This document shows positions 8,400 to 15,358 of a stretch of 64,000 bases of DNA, in pieces. The DNA lies in NCBI RefSeq assembly GCF_000368785.1, contig NZ_KB849688.1, forward strand, positions 4,943 through 68,942, given 5' to 3'. Within the stretch, counting starts at the first letter, position 1. Every line of letters begins with the position of its first letter. Under the pieces are notes generated by a model that saw only the letters and a list, made by a program, of their open reading frames with translations, had not been told where the DNA came from and searched no databases. The DNA comes from Acinetobacter towneri DSM 14962 = CIP 107472 (GTDB lineage Bacteria; Pseudomonadota; Gammaproteobacteria; Pseudomonadales; Moraxellaceae). A program made the position numbers and the translations under genes.

Positions 8400-9014
8400 T
8401 TAGAAGAAAGGTCTTGAGCTGTCATCAAGCTGCTCAAAAGTAGTTGGTGTATTGAGTTTACGAGCATTTTCAGGGGCGATGCTTTCATCAAAAAACTTGT
8501 AAACCAATTTAGCAATAAGGTTGTTGGCTTCATCAAACAAATAAAGACCAAACCCGAATACTGAGTCGATGTTCATATACGGCATAAGATCACAATAAAT
8601 TAGCTTAGATGGTTTGAACTGATTTAACAAACGCTCAACTTCATTCATTGAGTCTACTTGAGAAGCTTGAGCATCAATACTGAGCCAAGTTTTCTCACTC
8701 ATTTCATGCCCTATAAAAGCTTGAAGATTATTTTCTACAATATATTTAACTACTAACTCAGCCAGAGAAGATAATAAGTACTCTGCAAATTTTCTATCAT
8801 TAATGTCCGATAGATCACACGTAATACTTACCGTTGGATTTGTATTATTAAAGTCACTTTTATCAGAGCTGTTAATAAAGCTTATAGTATTTGGAAAGTC
8901 TGAAAGATTTTTATGCAACTGAAAACGTTGGAACTCAATTCGACCTTGAAGAAGATCCAAATCTTCTTCTGAATTAATCAACGTAACATTTTTTTCTTGA
9001 GTTTGGCTGTTCAT
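8400..9014 (-). CDS. Island hypothetical protein, 204 residues
   Basis: A soluble acidic protein with no signal or membrane segment and no motif I recognise. It includes DLNFNQ-free but ordinary globular segments such as FAEYLLSSLAELVVKYIVE and SKLIYCDLMPYMNIDSVFGFGLYLFDE. AAAGGT lies just upstream of the ATG. It is upstream of the integrase on the same strand (113 bases apart) and divergent from the gene at 9436, so the 421-base AT-rich gap probably holds both promoters. A role in element maintenance is possible but not shown. Confidence 0.7.
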   Translation of the reverse strand: MNSQTQEKNVTLINSEEDLDLLQGRIEFQRFQLHKNLSDFPNTISFINSSDKSDFNNTNPTVSITCDLSDINDRKFAEYLLSSLAELVVKYIVENNLQAFIGHEMSEKTWLSIDAQASQVDSMNEVERLLNQFKPSKLIYCDLMPYMNIDSVFGFGLYLFDEANNLIAKLVYKFFDESIAPENARKLNTPTTFEQLDDSSRPFF

Positions 9015-9435
9015 ACCTTTTACCTTATTGCGAGTGAAATTGTGAGCACTTGTATGAATCTTTCAACGTCTTATCAGATCAATTCAAGCACCCAACCCCT
9101 GACATTTTCTACCAATGCCGTTTGAGTAAATACATTTTATATATAAGAAATTTTTTGAACAATGGTAAGAGATTTAAATACATCTTATGAATTCATATAA
9201 TATAAATTACATATGTTACTGTTTTTATTGCAGTTAAAAAACAAAAGCAATAATTATCATTCGAAATGTCCTGAAATAAACAACCAGCAAATCTTTTGCA
9301 TGAATAACATAAATTTTTTTATATAAATTATTAAATAAAAAGCAATTGCTAAATAACTCAATTTATATTTTTTTGAATCTTTTTTTAATAATTTTGCTGT
9401 AAAATACAGTTCACTTTTATAAAACCTCTAAAACA
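9015..9435. other. Gene-free AT-rich gap between divergent genes
   Basis: There is no open frame I can support on either strand. It contains long A/T runs and a short palindrome, CTGTA-AAA-TACAG, at 9397-9409, 26 bases before the ATG at 9436. This is a plausible operator in the rightward promoter, overlapping a TGTAAAAT -10-like box. The leftward promoter of the 9014 gene should also be here. Confidence 0.4.
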
Positions 9436-9921
9436 ATGTCTATTTATCTCCCCAAACTGGTATACGAAGCCTTAATAGCTAATCCAAATCTAACGATTAA
9501 AGAAATTATGGACGTACAAGGCACGCCGTACTCAACTGCTGCCCGATATAGGCAGCGTTTCGAATCATTAAAAAAAGATTGTGATTATGCTGAGCAAGTT
9601 CACCATAAGATAAATAAGACTAAAATTGAGACTTGGAGGAAAATAAACCATCAGTCACAATACATGTCTGATCTATTAATTGAGCTTTTAAATAGCAGCG
9701 GATTTCAATCTACATCTCATTTAAGAGCGATATACTATGATAAGTATTACTCAGTAAATAATGGCGAACCTCAATCTAGAAGAAATTTTAATAGGTATTT
9801 CAAGACTGCTCGTGAGAATTTAGAGCAAAGTAAATTTAAGCTCTTAATATGTAGATCGCCAGTTAATCGAATAGGTTTTCATACTGTAATAAATCCTAAC
9901 TACAGTCCCGAGGACCAGTAG
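9436..9921 (+). CDS. Island hypothetical protein with N-terminal HTH-like segment
   Basis: A 161-residue basic protein. Residues about 18-45 (LTIKEIMDVQGTPYSTAARY and the following residues) look like a helix-turn-helix that could bind DNA. The rest is rich in Lys, Arg, Asn and Tyr. No Shine-Dalgarno site is visible before the ATG, so translation may be weak or leaderless. It is the only rightward gene in the middle of the island and is divergent from 8400-9014. It could be a regulator or excisionase-like factor; the family is not recognised. Confidence 0.6.
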   Translation: MSIYLPKLVYEALIANPNLTIKEIMDVQGTPYSTAARYRQRFESLKKDCDYAEQVHHKINKTKIETWRKINHQSQYMSDLLIELLNSSGFQSTSHLRAIYYDKYYSVNNGEPQSRRNFNRYFKTARENLEQSKFKLLICRSPVNRIGFHTVINPNYSPEDQ

Positions 9922-9984
9922 AACGTCCGACAGGTTATTTGAGTAGAGCATCATTGGTTGTTTCTCTTAAAACGATAAAAAATC

Positions 9985-10011
9985 ACCCCAAGGCCAGAAC
10001 GGTCTTGGGGT
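9985..10011 (-). terminator. Terminator of the leftward island operon
   Basis: Stem ACCCCAAGGCC/GGTCTTGGGGT (one wobble) around AGAAC, with a T-run on the minus strand (GATTTTTT). It lies just past the stop of the 10028-10306 gene. It may also stop rightward transcription from 9436-9921. Confidence 0.75.
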
Positions 10012-10027
10012 CTATTTTACGGTTAGG

Positions 10028-10306
10028 TCAGTAATCACTTGGCATCAACAATGTCGTTAAAGAACGATCTGCTTCCGTGATGATCCAAATTTTATCTTCG
10101 GCTATCGAATAGCTTGAGAAGATACGAGTATCATTGATTAATGCTTCCTCATTTGATTCTTTGTCTTCATCCTCTAAGTCTCCCCAATCACCCGTTTGAT
10201 GACGATAAAGTAATTGGAGTAGATCAAGTTGATGATTTTCTGCAAAAGCCAAAGCATTGGGTGTAGACACAACTTGGCCCAAAGCGAATAATCGTTGCCT
10301 TGTCAT
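10028..10306 (-). CDS. Small conserved plasmid/ICE-type protein
   Basis: A 92-residue acidic protein. It opens MTRQRLFALGQVVSTPNAL, has HQTGDWGDL in the middle and ends IWIITEADRSLTTLLMPSDY. This pattern is shared by a family of small uncharacterised proteins on plasmids, ICEs and islands, a family I recall rather than looked up. It has no known biochemical role. It is the last gene before a strong terminator, downstream of 10366-10707 on the same strand. Confidence 0.75.
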   Translation of the reverse strand: MTRQRLFALGQVVSTPNALAFAENHQLDLLQLLYRHQTGDWGDLEDEDKESNEEALINDTRIFSSYSIAEDKIWIITEADRSLTTLLMPSDY

Positions 10307-10365
10307 AAATACGTCTCACATAAAAATTAATAGAAAACTGTGTGGGCGGTGGTCTGTGAAGATGT

Positions 10366-10707
10366 TTAGATTTGATTGATCTTATGGCGTTCTAAAATCT
10401 CAGTCGGAACATAGATCAAAATGCCTTCATTGTCGTTGAGCATAATATACACCTCATACCAATCCTGCTTTTTTTCAACGAATTCAACCTCACCTAATGA
10501 CAATTTTTCAGATAAGCTAAAACTGAGCTGAGGAAAAGGCTTAGTTAAATCATTGTCATCTTCACATATAACAAACCACCCATGCAGGGTGGCTTGATAA
10601 GATTCATCATACTGATGTTCGAGTGTCTGTATATGCAGTGAAATACTTGCTCGAATTGAATCATCTGACACTTGCTGTAAGTCAGATTGGCTCTTGATGT
10701 ACAGCAT
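10366..10707 (-). CDS. Island hypothetical protein, 113 residues
   Basis: The start at 10707 (MLYIKSQSD) is chosen because GGAGG lies 6 bases upstream; two in-frame ATGs further upstream overlap that site. The protein is soluble and acidic with several Trp and Tyr residues, and no motif is recognised. Its start overlaps the end of the gene at 10682-11251 by 26 bases, which indicates translational coupling. Confidence 0.65.
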   Translation of the reverse strand: MLYIKSQSDLQQVSDDSIRASISLHIQTLEHQYDESYQATLHGWFVICEDDNDLTKPFPQLSFSLSEKLSLGEVEFVEKKQDWYEVYIMLNDNEGILIYVPTEILERHKINQI

Positions 10708-11251
10708 TTTCATCCTCCACACTGGCTAAGGAATCTGAGCTATCATCCTGAGTTGATTGTGGACTCTTCGGTTTTGGACCACGTTTTCCGTTTACAGGTT
10801 TCATATCATTAGAGGATTCAGATGTTGATGAGTTTTGTTGCACGACATCATCAAATGAAAGTGGCCAAAGTTCATATTCATCGTTAACTTCAAGTAAGCG
10901 TGCAGTTTGTGGATGCAGTCGGATTACGCCTTGATCAACTAAGGCAGCTCCTAGAAAACTTGCATTGTTGACTGACTTACCTACGAATAATTCTTTCAAT
11001 GCAACAGCATGGAATGGCTTTGCTGATTGATAAAGCTTTTGTAAGGTTAAAATGATCTGCTCAACTTTGATCAATTCTGTGCTGAATCCACCAGATGATT
11101 CATTTTCACTTAGAGCGATACCAAAGCTTTGATCGTCATTATCTTGCCATAGTTGATATTTAAGCTGACCTTTAGCTCTGTCCGATAACTTATTACAACT
11201 CCATGTTTTAATGAGAGTTTGGTTCATTTTGTCAAAAAATCTTGGTTGCAT
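10682..11251 (-). CDS. Island hypothetical protein with acidic low-complexity tail
   Basis: A 189-residue protein. Residues 1-125 look globular (WSCNKLSDRAKGQLKYQLWQ; VALKELFVGKSVNNASFLGA). Residues about 135-189 are Ser/Asp/Glu-rich and disordered, with a KRGPKPK basic patch like an AT-hook core. That patch hints at DNA binding, which is inference. AAGGAAG before the ATG supports the start. It overlaps the next gene at 10366-10707. Confidence 0.65.
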   Translation of the reverse strand: MQPRFFDKMNQTLIKTWSCNKLSDRAKGQLKYQLWQDNDDQSFGIALSENESSGGFSTELIKVEQIILTLQKLYQSAKPFHAVALKELFVGKSVNNASFLGAALVDQGVIRLHPQTARLLEVNDEYELWPLSFDDVVQQNSSTSESSNDMKPVNGKRGPKPKSPQSTQDDSSDSLASVEDENAVHQEPI

Positions 11252-11276
11252 AATGGCTTCCTTTAAGCATAAAAAA

Positions 11277-11305
11277 TCCCGATGTACTGCAAGAGCACAT
11301 CGGGA
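11277..11305 (-). terminator. Terminator between island genes
   Basis: Stem TCCCGATGT/ACATCGGGA with an 11-base loop. On the minus strand it is followed by ATTTTTT. It is downstream of the exported-protein gene at 11326-11775 and ends that transcript, at least partly. Confidence 0.75.
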
Positions 11306-11325
11306 CCTAAATTTAAGATTATGGG

Positions 11326-11775
11326 TTAGAACATTGCTTCACATGCAGCGATATGTTTTGCTACAGATTTGATGCTTTGTTGATTAGGGGTAAATGTTGT
11401 GACCTTTTTATTGTTTAGGTACACATCAATCTTTTTGGCTTTAGAAATTCCTTGGGAGAATTCATACCAAGCATTTGCACCATTACGCCACTTTGTAGAA
11501 GCAGAAGGTGCTGCTTGTTTTTTACCATCAAACAGAAATGTTAAAGGATATTTTGAATCCGTATTTTCATAACTACTTTTCTTGGTTTCCAAACGTGCAG
11601 AGTGATCATAATTATCACCAGCACCATCATTGCATGTCACCCAAAGCGTATTGCCTTGAGCATCCTGAATTGAATATTCTGAAAAACCTTGAGAATAACT
11701 AGACTGCCATACATTGGGTGCTGCATGAGCAAACCCAGTAACAGCTAGTAATGATATGAGTATGAGCTTTTTCAT
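11326..11775 (-). CDS. Exported island protein, 149 residues
   Basis: The N-terminus MKKLILISLLAVTGFAHA is a clear Sec signal peptide with cleavage after AHA, giving a mature periplasmic or secreted protein of about 130 residues. It has two Cys (in WVTCNDGAG and AACEAMF) that could form a disulfide. An AGGATT ribosome site supports the start. The family is not recognised. It lies in a leftward cluster with two other small genes (11798, 12119) that also look envelope-related or element-specific. Confidence 0.75.
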   Translation of the reverse strand: MKKLILISLLAVTGFAHAAPNVWQSSYSQGFSEYSIQDAQGNTLWVTCNDGAGDNYDHSARLETKKSSYENTDSKYPLTFLFDGKKQAAPSASTKWRNGANAWYEFSQGISKAKKIDVYLNNKKVTTFTPNQQSIKSVAKHIAACEAMF

Positions 11776-11797
11776 AAAAGAATCCTATTGTTGTTTA

Positions 11798-12100
11798 TTA
11801 CTTTTTCACACATGGACGAATACTTTGGATGTATTGACCATCGTTGGTGTCTTTAAAAAATCCATTCTTGGATTGAATTTGTAGACATTGACCTTTTTTA
11901 AAGGGTTTCATTTGCTTTGTTACTTTTTCAGGTAACATATAAGCATTCAAAATGACTTCACCTTGAGTCGTTGGGAAGATAACCGCTTCACCACTCAAGA
12001 TCAGATTCTTTTTCAGTGTGACTTGTTCAGTCTTTGCTAATGCGACATTAGAAATAGCAAGACCTGCTAAAAAGCAAAATAAGAATTTGAAAGTTTTCAT
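11798..12100 (-). CDS. Exported island protein, 100 residues
   Basis: It begins MKTFKFLFCFLAGLAISNVALA, a Sec signal peptide with an ALA cleavage site, leaving about 78 residues with two Cys (GQCLQIQ and RPCVKK). The mature part looks like a small beta-rich domain. It is 22 bases upstream of the next exported gene (11326-11775) on the same strand, so probably one transcript. The function is unknown. Confidence 0.7.
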   Translation of the reverse strand: MKTFKFLFCFLAGLAISNVALAKTEQVTLKKNLILSGEAVIFPTTQGEVILNAYMLPEKVTKQMKPFKKGQCLQIQSKNGFFKDTNDGQYIQSIRPCVKK

Positions 12101-12118
12101 AATGATCTCACGATTTAA

Positions 12119-12625
12119 TTAATTCACCTGACTATAAATGCAGTCATTCCAAGGTTTGGTATTCTCACGGTATTTGGAACATGCCATTACAGCACGCTCT
12201 AATCCGCCCAAGGTCTGACCATAGGCATCGATATCAGATATGGAGACATCACCTTGTTTCTTGATCTGCGGAGCATACTTCCGTTGAGCTTGTTCGGCTT
12301 GAAGTTGTTGCTGTCTCAGTTGCTGAGCTTTGAGTTCTTGTTGCTTTAATAAGAGATATTCCTCTTTGCTGTTAAAGTCAGAAAAACCAACAACATCACC
12401 ATTTCCGTCATATTGCAATGTTCGCCAAACAGTGACTCCTTTCTCTGTGACAGGAATAATCCCATCAGGAGAATTTAATATACGCTCAGCCATTGCTTGC
12501 TGTTGCTGTGTTTGATAAGACACAACAAGATCATTTGCAGAGTTTGCTGTACGTTGTATATCAGGATCACCTGATAAAGTTGCTACCGCTGTTAAAGCAG
12601 AACTAAGTAGATTAGAAAACCCCAT
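12119..12625 (-). CDS. Island hypothetical protein with Gln-rich helix
   Basis: The start at 12625 (MGFSNLLSSALTAVATLSGD) is chosen because AAAGGA lies 6 bases upstream; a longer frame from 12670 has no such site. There are 168 residues. A mildly hydrophobic N-terminus is followed by a Gln/Ala/Leu-rich coiled-coil-like stretch (residues about 100-125) and a C-terminal pair of Cys (MACSKY, WNDCIY). The family is not recognised. It is first in the leftward run ending at 11326 and divergent from the XRE gene at 12739. Confidence 0.65.
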   Translation of the reverse strand: MGFSNLLSSALTAVATLSGDPDIQRTANSANDLVVSYQTQQQQAMAERILNSPDGIIPVTEKGVTVWRTLQYDGNGDVVGFSDFNSKEEYLLLKQQELKAQQLRQQQLQAEQAQRKYAPQIKKQGDVSISDIDAYGQTLGGLERAVMACSKYRENTKPWNDCIYSQVN

Positions 12626-12691
12626 ACAATTTCCTTTAAATATGATTATAAAGTAATAGCTTAAGCTCAACTTCCGAGTCTAAATCAAAGT

Positions 12692-12732
12692 AATGTACCT
12701 ATATTGGGTACATTGCGCATTGTATCGATAAT
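12692..12732 (+). promoter_or_regulatory. Operator and promoter of the XRE regulator gene
   Basis: A perfect inverted repeat AATGTACC-TATATTG-GGTACATT (12692-12714) overlaps a -35-like TTGGGT (12704-12709). A -10-like GATAAT (12727-12732) follows after 17 bases. Transcription would start at or next to the ATG at 12739, giving a leaderless mRNA. This layout is typical of self-regulating small repressors; the operator assignment is inferred. Confidence 0.5.
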
Positions 12733-12738
12733 GAGCGC

Positions 12739-12993
12739 ATGACAGCAAGTATCAATACGAAAGAGATGCAGGCTTTGACGAATTGGTTGAAGCAAGCACG
12801 ACAGGACCAAAACTGTTCTATGCGAGCATTAGCAGAACGCATGGATAAACCTCACTCGTTTGTTCAAAAGGTTGAACAAGGTGAGCGACGTTTAGATGTG
12901 GTTGAATATGTTTGGTATTGTCGTAAGCTAGGTGTTAATCCACAAGATGGATTACTTTTGATTGAGCAGGTGCTCTTAGCCTCTAAAGACTGA
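12739..12993 (+). CDS. XRE-family (Cro/CI-like) regulator
   Basis: An 84-residue protein that is almost entirely one helix-turn-helix domain: LTNWLKQARQDQNCSMRALA, recognition region KPHSFVQKVEQGERRLD, then VVEYVWYCRKLGVNP. It probably binds the inverted repeat just upstream of its own start and controls the divergent operon (12625 leftward). It is about half identical by eye to the convergent regulator at 13012-13233. Its size and likely leaderless start recall Cro/CI or restriction-modification controller proteins, but no R-M genes are near. Confidence 0.85.
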   Translation: MTASINTKEMQALTNWLKQARQDQNCSMRALAERMDKPHSFVQKVEQGERRLDVVEYVWYCRKLGVNPQDGLLLIEQVLLASKD

Positions 12994-13011
12994 TCGTCTG
13001 AATAGAATGAT

Positions 13012-13233
13012 CTAGATTGAAGTTAAGTTTGATTGAATAAGTTCAAGACCCTGATTAGGGTTAATATCTAAAGCTTTGCAGTAGAACAAATATTCCACGA
13101 CATCTAATAAATATTGTCCATTTTCAACATCCTGAACATAGGAAAATGGTTTATTTAACCGATCTGCCAATTGTTCCAAACTTAGGTTTTTTGCCTGACG
13201 TTGCTCAATCAGCCATTGTTGCAAGATAAGCAT
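13012..13233 (-). CDS. Second XRE-family regulator, paralogue of 12739-12993
   Basis: The start at 13233 (MLILQQWLIEQRQ) is preferred: GAGG is 6 bases upstream, whereas the ATG at 13245 overlaps that site. There are 73 residues, a single HTH domain with AKNLSLEQLADRLNKPFSYV and DVVEYLFYCKALDINPNQGLE. The backbone matches the neighbour regulator while the recognition helix differs, suggesting two specificities after duplication. It follows the 52-residue gene at 13246-13404 and is probably translationally coupled to it. Confidence 0.8.
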   Translation of the reverse strand: MLILQQWLIEQRQAKNLSLEQLADRLNKPFSYVQDVENGQYLLDVVEYLFYCKALDINPNQGLELIQSNLTSI

Positions 13234-13245
13234 CGATTTCCTCAT

Positions 13246-13404
13246 TCAAACAAACACGAGAGCAACAGCACAAAGCTTTGTTGTTAGGTCTGTCTTTTTA
13301 TCATTACAGACCCGAATCGCTTTGGCTATAGATTTGCATTGGGGATGTGGAAGAGTCTCGATGACTTTCGATACAGATTCGAGTTTTGGATAGTGTTTTT
13401 TCAT
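13246..13404 (-). CDS. 52-residue hypothetical protein upstream of XRE gene
   Basis: ATG at 13404 preceded by AGGAG at good spacing; stop at 13246-13248. The protein starts MKKHYPKLESVSKVIETLPH and ends KLCAVALVFV, with three Cys. It is basic and helical-looking, with no family recognised. Its stop lies immediately before the ATGAGG that opens the next gene's ribosome site, so the two are probably translated together. A small toxin or accessory DNA-binding protein with its regulator is possible but unproven. Confidence 0.6.
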   Translation of the reverse strand: MKKHYPKLESVSKVIETLPHPQCKSIAKAIRVCNDKKTDLTTKLCAVALVFV

Positions 13405-13470
13405 GGTCACTCCTTTATTAGTTAAAGACCATGAAAATAATATGTGTTTGAAAATCAGTTAAATTCGCTA

Positions 13471-13602
13471 TTACTTACTACGCGGTTTTCCTGCATCAGA
13501 GCGCTTTTTACGCCATTCACCATTATCATTACGTGTGCGATTTTGACCAGCAGTTGGACCTGTTTTTACAACTGGACCTTTTGTGTCTTTTGGAGATGGC
13601 AT
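13471..13602 (-). CDS. 43-residue basic hypothetical protein
   Basis: ATG at 13602 with AAAGGAAAAG upstream; stop at 13471-13473. The sequence opens MPSPKDTKGPVVKTGPTAGQ and ends WRKKRSDAGKPRSK. It is highly basic, rich in Gly, Pro and Asn, and likely disordered. It resembles short conserved hypothetical proteins seen in Acinetobacter and other gammaproteobacteria (recalled, not searched). It probably begins the leftward transcript at the right end of the island. Confidence 0.65.
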   Translation of the reverse strand: MPSPKDTKGPVVKTGPTAGQNRTRNDNGEWRKKRSDAGKPRSK

Positions 13603-13975
13603 ATTCTTTTCCTTTAATTCAGTTATTAAGCCATTAATAATATTGAAAGTTAAAAGTTATGCAATATACAAAGCAAATTAATTTCTATAAAAACTCCCCA
13701 TACCTCAATCAGAAATCCCCTATGCAGATAGGGGAAAAAGGTCAAACAACAAAAAGTCCCAATTCCCCCAAGCCTAATCGTTTTCCACACGCTTTACGCC
13801 TCGATGACCTAGATCATAGAAGATTCATCTTCATCGTAGATCGAGTGGAAAGCCGAAGTGCTAGGAAACGTTAATTGGGAGATGGATTTACATGAGGGAT
13901 ATAGACCAACGGACTATCGAACGGATGGACCACAAAATAGACCGAAAAATCCGATGGTCTAAGAATAACAGGCAT
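13603..13975. other. Gene-free right end of island with nested inverted repeats
   Basis: No gene is supported here. It holds a hairpin CCCCTAT-GCAG-ATAGGGG (13717-13734). It also holds a larger nested arrangement: CCCAATT (13758-13764) pairs with AATTGGG (13873-13879), CGTTTTCC (13779-13786) with GGAAACG (13864-13870), and an inner GAAGAT-TC-ATCTTC hairpin lies at about 13819-13832. It could be a structured RNA, an origin or recombination DNA. The leftward promoter for 13471-13602 should also lie here. Confidence 0.45.
13902..13962. repeat. TAGACC(G) motifs near attR
   Basis: TAGACC at 13902-13907, TAGACCG at 13938-13944 and an inverted copy (GGTCTAA) at 13956-13962 lie within 120 bases of the tRNA end. 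They match the AGACCG cluster near attL and are candidate arm-type integrase sites. Confidence 0.45.
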
Positions 13976-13981
13976 TAAAAA

Positions 13982-14008
13982 ACCTCATAACTCAAAGAGT
14001 TACGAGGT
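13982..14008 (-). terminator. Terminator downstream of tRNA-Ile
   Basis: Stem ACCTCATAACTC/GAGTTACGAGGT with loop AAA; on the minus strand it is followed by TTTTTT. It is 6 bases beyond the tRNA CCA and, because it is inside the island end, was brought in by the element. Confidence 0.8.
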
Positions 14009-14014
14009 CGAATT

Positions 14015-14091
<77 letters not shown>

Positions 14092-14229
14092 TATAATTGA
14101 ATTTGTTATATTTCAACAAGTTCAAGCGCAAAGAATACTAGCGAAGATTTTTTAAAAACACAAGCCATTTTCAGAAATTGCTGTATAGATAGTCAGCAGA
14201 CGAATTTGATTATTATTGAAATATAAAAA

Positions 14230-14424
14230 CTACACCTTCACTTTCCGAAACATTGCCCGATGCAACTTTAAACGCTTCTCTTTACGCACTTCTAAAAACA
14301 ACTCAAACATTGACCATACCAAGACCAATAACAACACAGTCAATGCCACAAGAAAAGTCGTCAAATAAGCCACTTTAGTATCCTTCCATGATGCGTGGAA
14401 TAGTGAAATGATGAATAGAATCAT
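14230..14424 (-). CDS. Small membrane protein
   Basis: A 64-residue protein with one strong transmembrane segment (TTFLVALTVLLLVLVWSMFE, residues about 22-41) followed by a very basic tail (EVRKEKRLKLHRAMFRKVKV), so the C-terminus is probably cytoplasmic. No good ribosome site is visible and no family is recognised. It stands alone between tRNA-Ile and the acyltransferase gene. Confidence 0.5.
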   Translation of the reverse strand: MILFIISLFHASWKDTKVAYLTTFLVALTVLLLVLVWSMFELFLEVRKEKRLKLHRAMFRKVKV

Positions 14425-14679
14425 AGCTAATTACGACCAAAGTCTAATGATTTACAAATCATTTGAATAGTGCATTTTTGCTCAATTTAAGACTTAATTT
14501 CTCTCAATTCATATATTTTTAATATTAAAAACAAAGTATTTAGAGTTAAAACCAATAAAAGATATAACGCTATATCAACTGCATCACTTGAGATTGCTAT
14601 ATTTCAAACAATTTTCTGTTGACTCTTATATAAAACAAGCAGAAATTATGCATTTCCAGATTCATCAGCTGTTACATCT

Positions 14680-15258
14680 ATGTTGAAAAAATTTATAGGC
14701 GAATCCGCATTCAAACTTGCAGGATGGCAATATCAGGTAGAACCCAACATCCTCGAAAATAAACAAGTGATCGTCGGTTTTGAACACACCTCAATGATGG
14801 ATGCAATCCTCTCGCTTGCTCTGTTCCAAATTTATGATATTAAAATTCATACTTTAATCAAAAAAGAGCTTTTTAAAGGGCCACTTAAACCTATTTTAGA
14901 AAAAGTCGGCGGTATTCCAGTAGACCGTAAATCTAACAAAGATATTGTGTCGCAAATGGTCGAACTTTTTGATCAAAATGAACATTTCAATTTGGTCATC
15001 GCACCCGAAGCAACTCGCGCAAAAACAGGTGAAGCCCGCAAGCCAATTCGTACAGGTTTTTGGCATATTGCCAAAGCAGCCAATGTGCCTATCGTTTTAA
15101 TGTATGCCAACTCACAAACCAAACAAGGTGGGATTTTTGGCAAAATCTATCCGACAGATTTAGATCACGATATGGCACTTATCCAACAATTATATAAAGA
15201 ACATGTGGGCTTAGATATTGTCATTCCTGAGCCTAAAACAACTCAAAGTAACACTTAA
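14680..15258 (+). CDS. 1-acyl-glycerol-3-phosphate acyltransferase family protein
   Basis: A 192-residue PlsC-like acyltransferase. It has the HX4D catalytic motif as HTSMMD (residues about 36-41) and a PEATRA block at about 110-115, in place of the usual EGTR, followed by TGFWHIAKAANVPIVLM. It is shorter than classical PlsC and has no N-terminal membrane span, so the acceptor may be another lysophospholipid. It stands about 100 bases upstream of yebC. The family is certain, the substrate is not. Confidence 0.85.
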   Translation: MLKKFIGESAFKLAGWQYQVEPNILENKQVIVGFEHTSMMDAILSLALFQIYDIKIHTLIKKELFKGPLKPILEKVGGIPVDRKSNKDIVSQMVELFDQNEHFNLVIAPEATRAKTGEARKPIRTGFWHIAKAANVPIVLMYANSQTKQGGIFGKIYPTDLDHDMALIQQLYKEHVGLDIVIPEPKTTQSNT

Positions 15259-15358
15259 AAAAACCTAAAACTCTGCCCTTTATCTAAAAAAAGGGCTTAT
15301 GTTAGAATGGGCGCAATTTTGATAGGCATACTGCCAATCTGTAAGGAGCATAGTTCGC

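Noticed and set aside
12739..12993. Restriction-modification controller
   Set aside because: The layout is similar, but no methylase or endonuclease gene lies next to it.
13659..13874. 71-codon frame at the right end of the island
   Set aside because: It is explained better by the nested inverted repeats; no ribosome site and no protein-like pattern.
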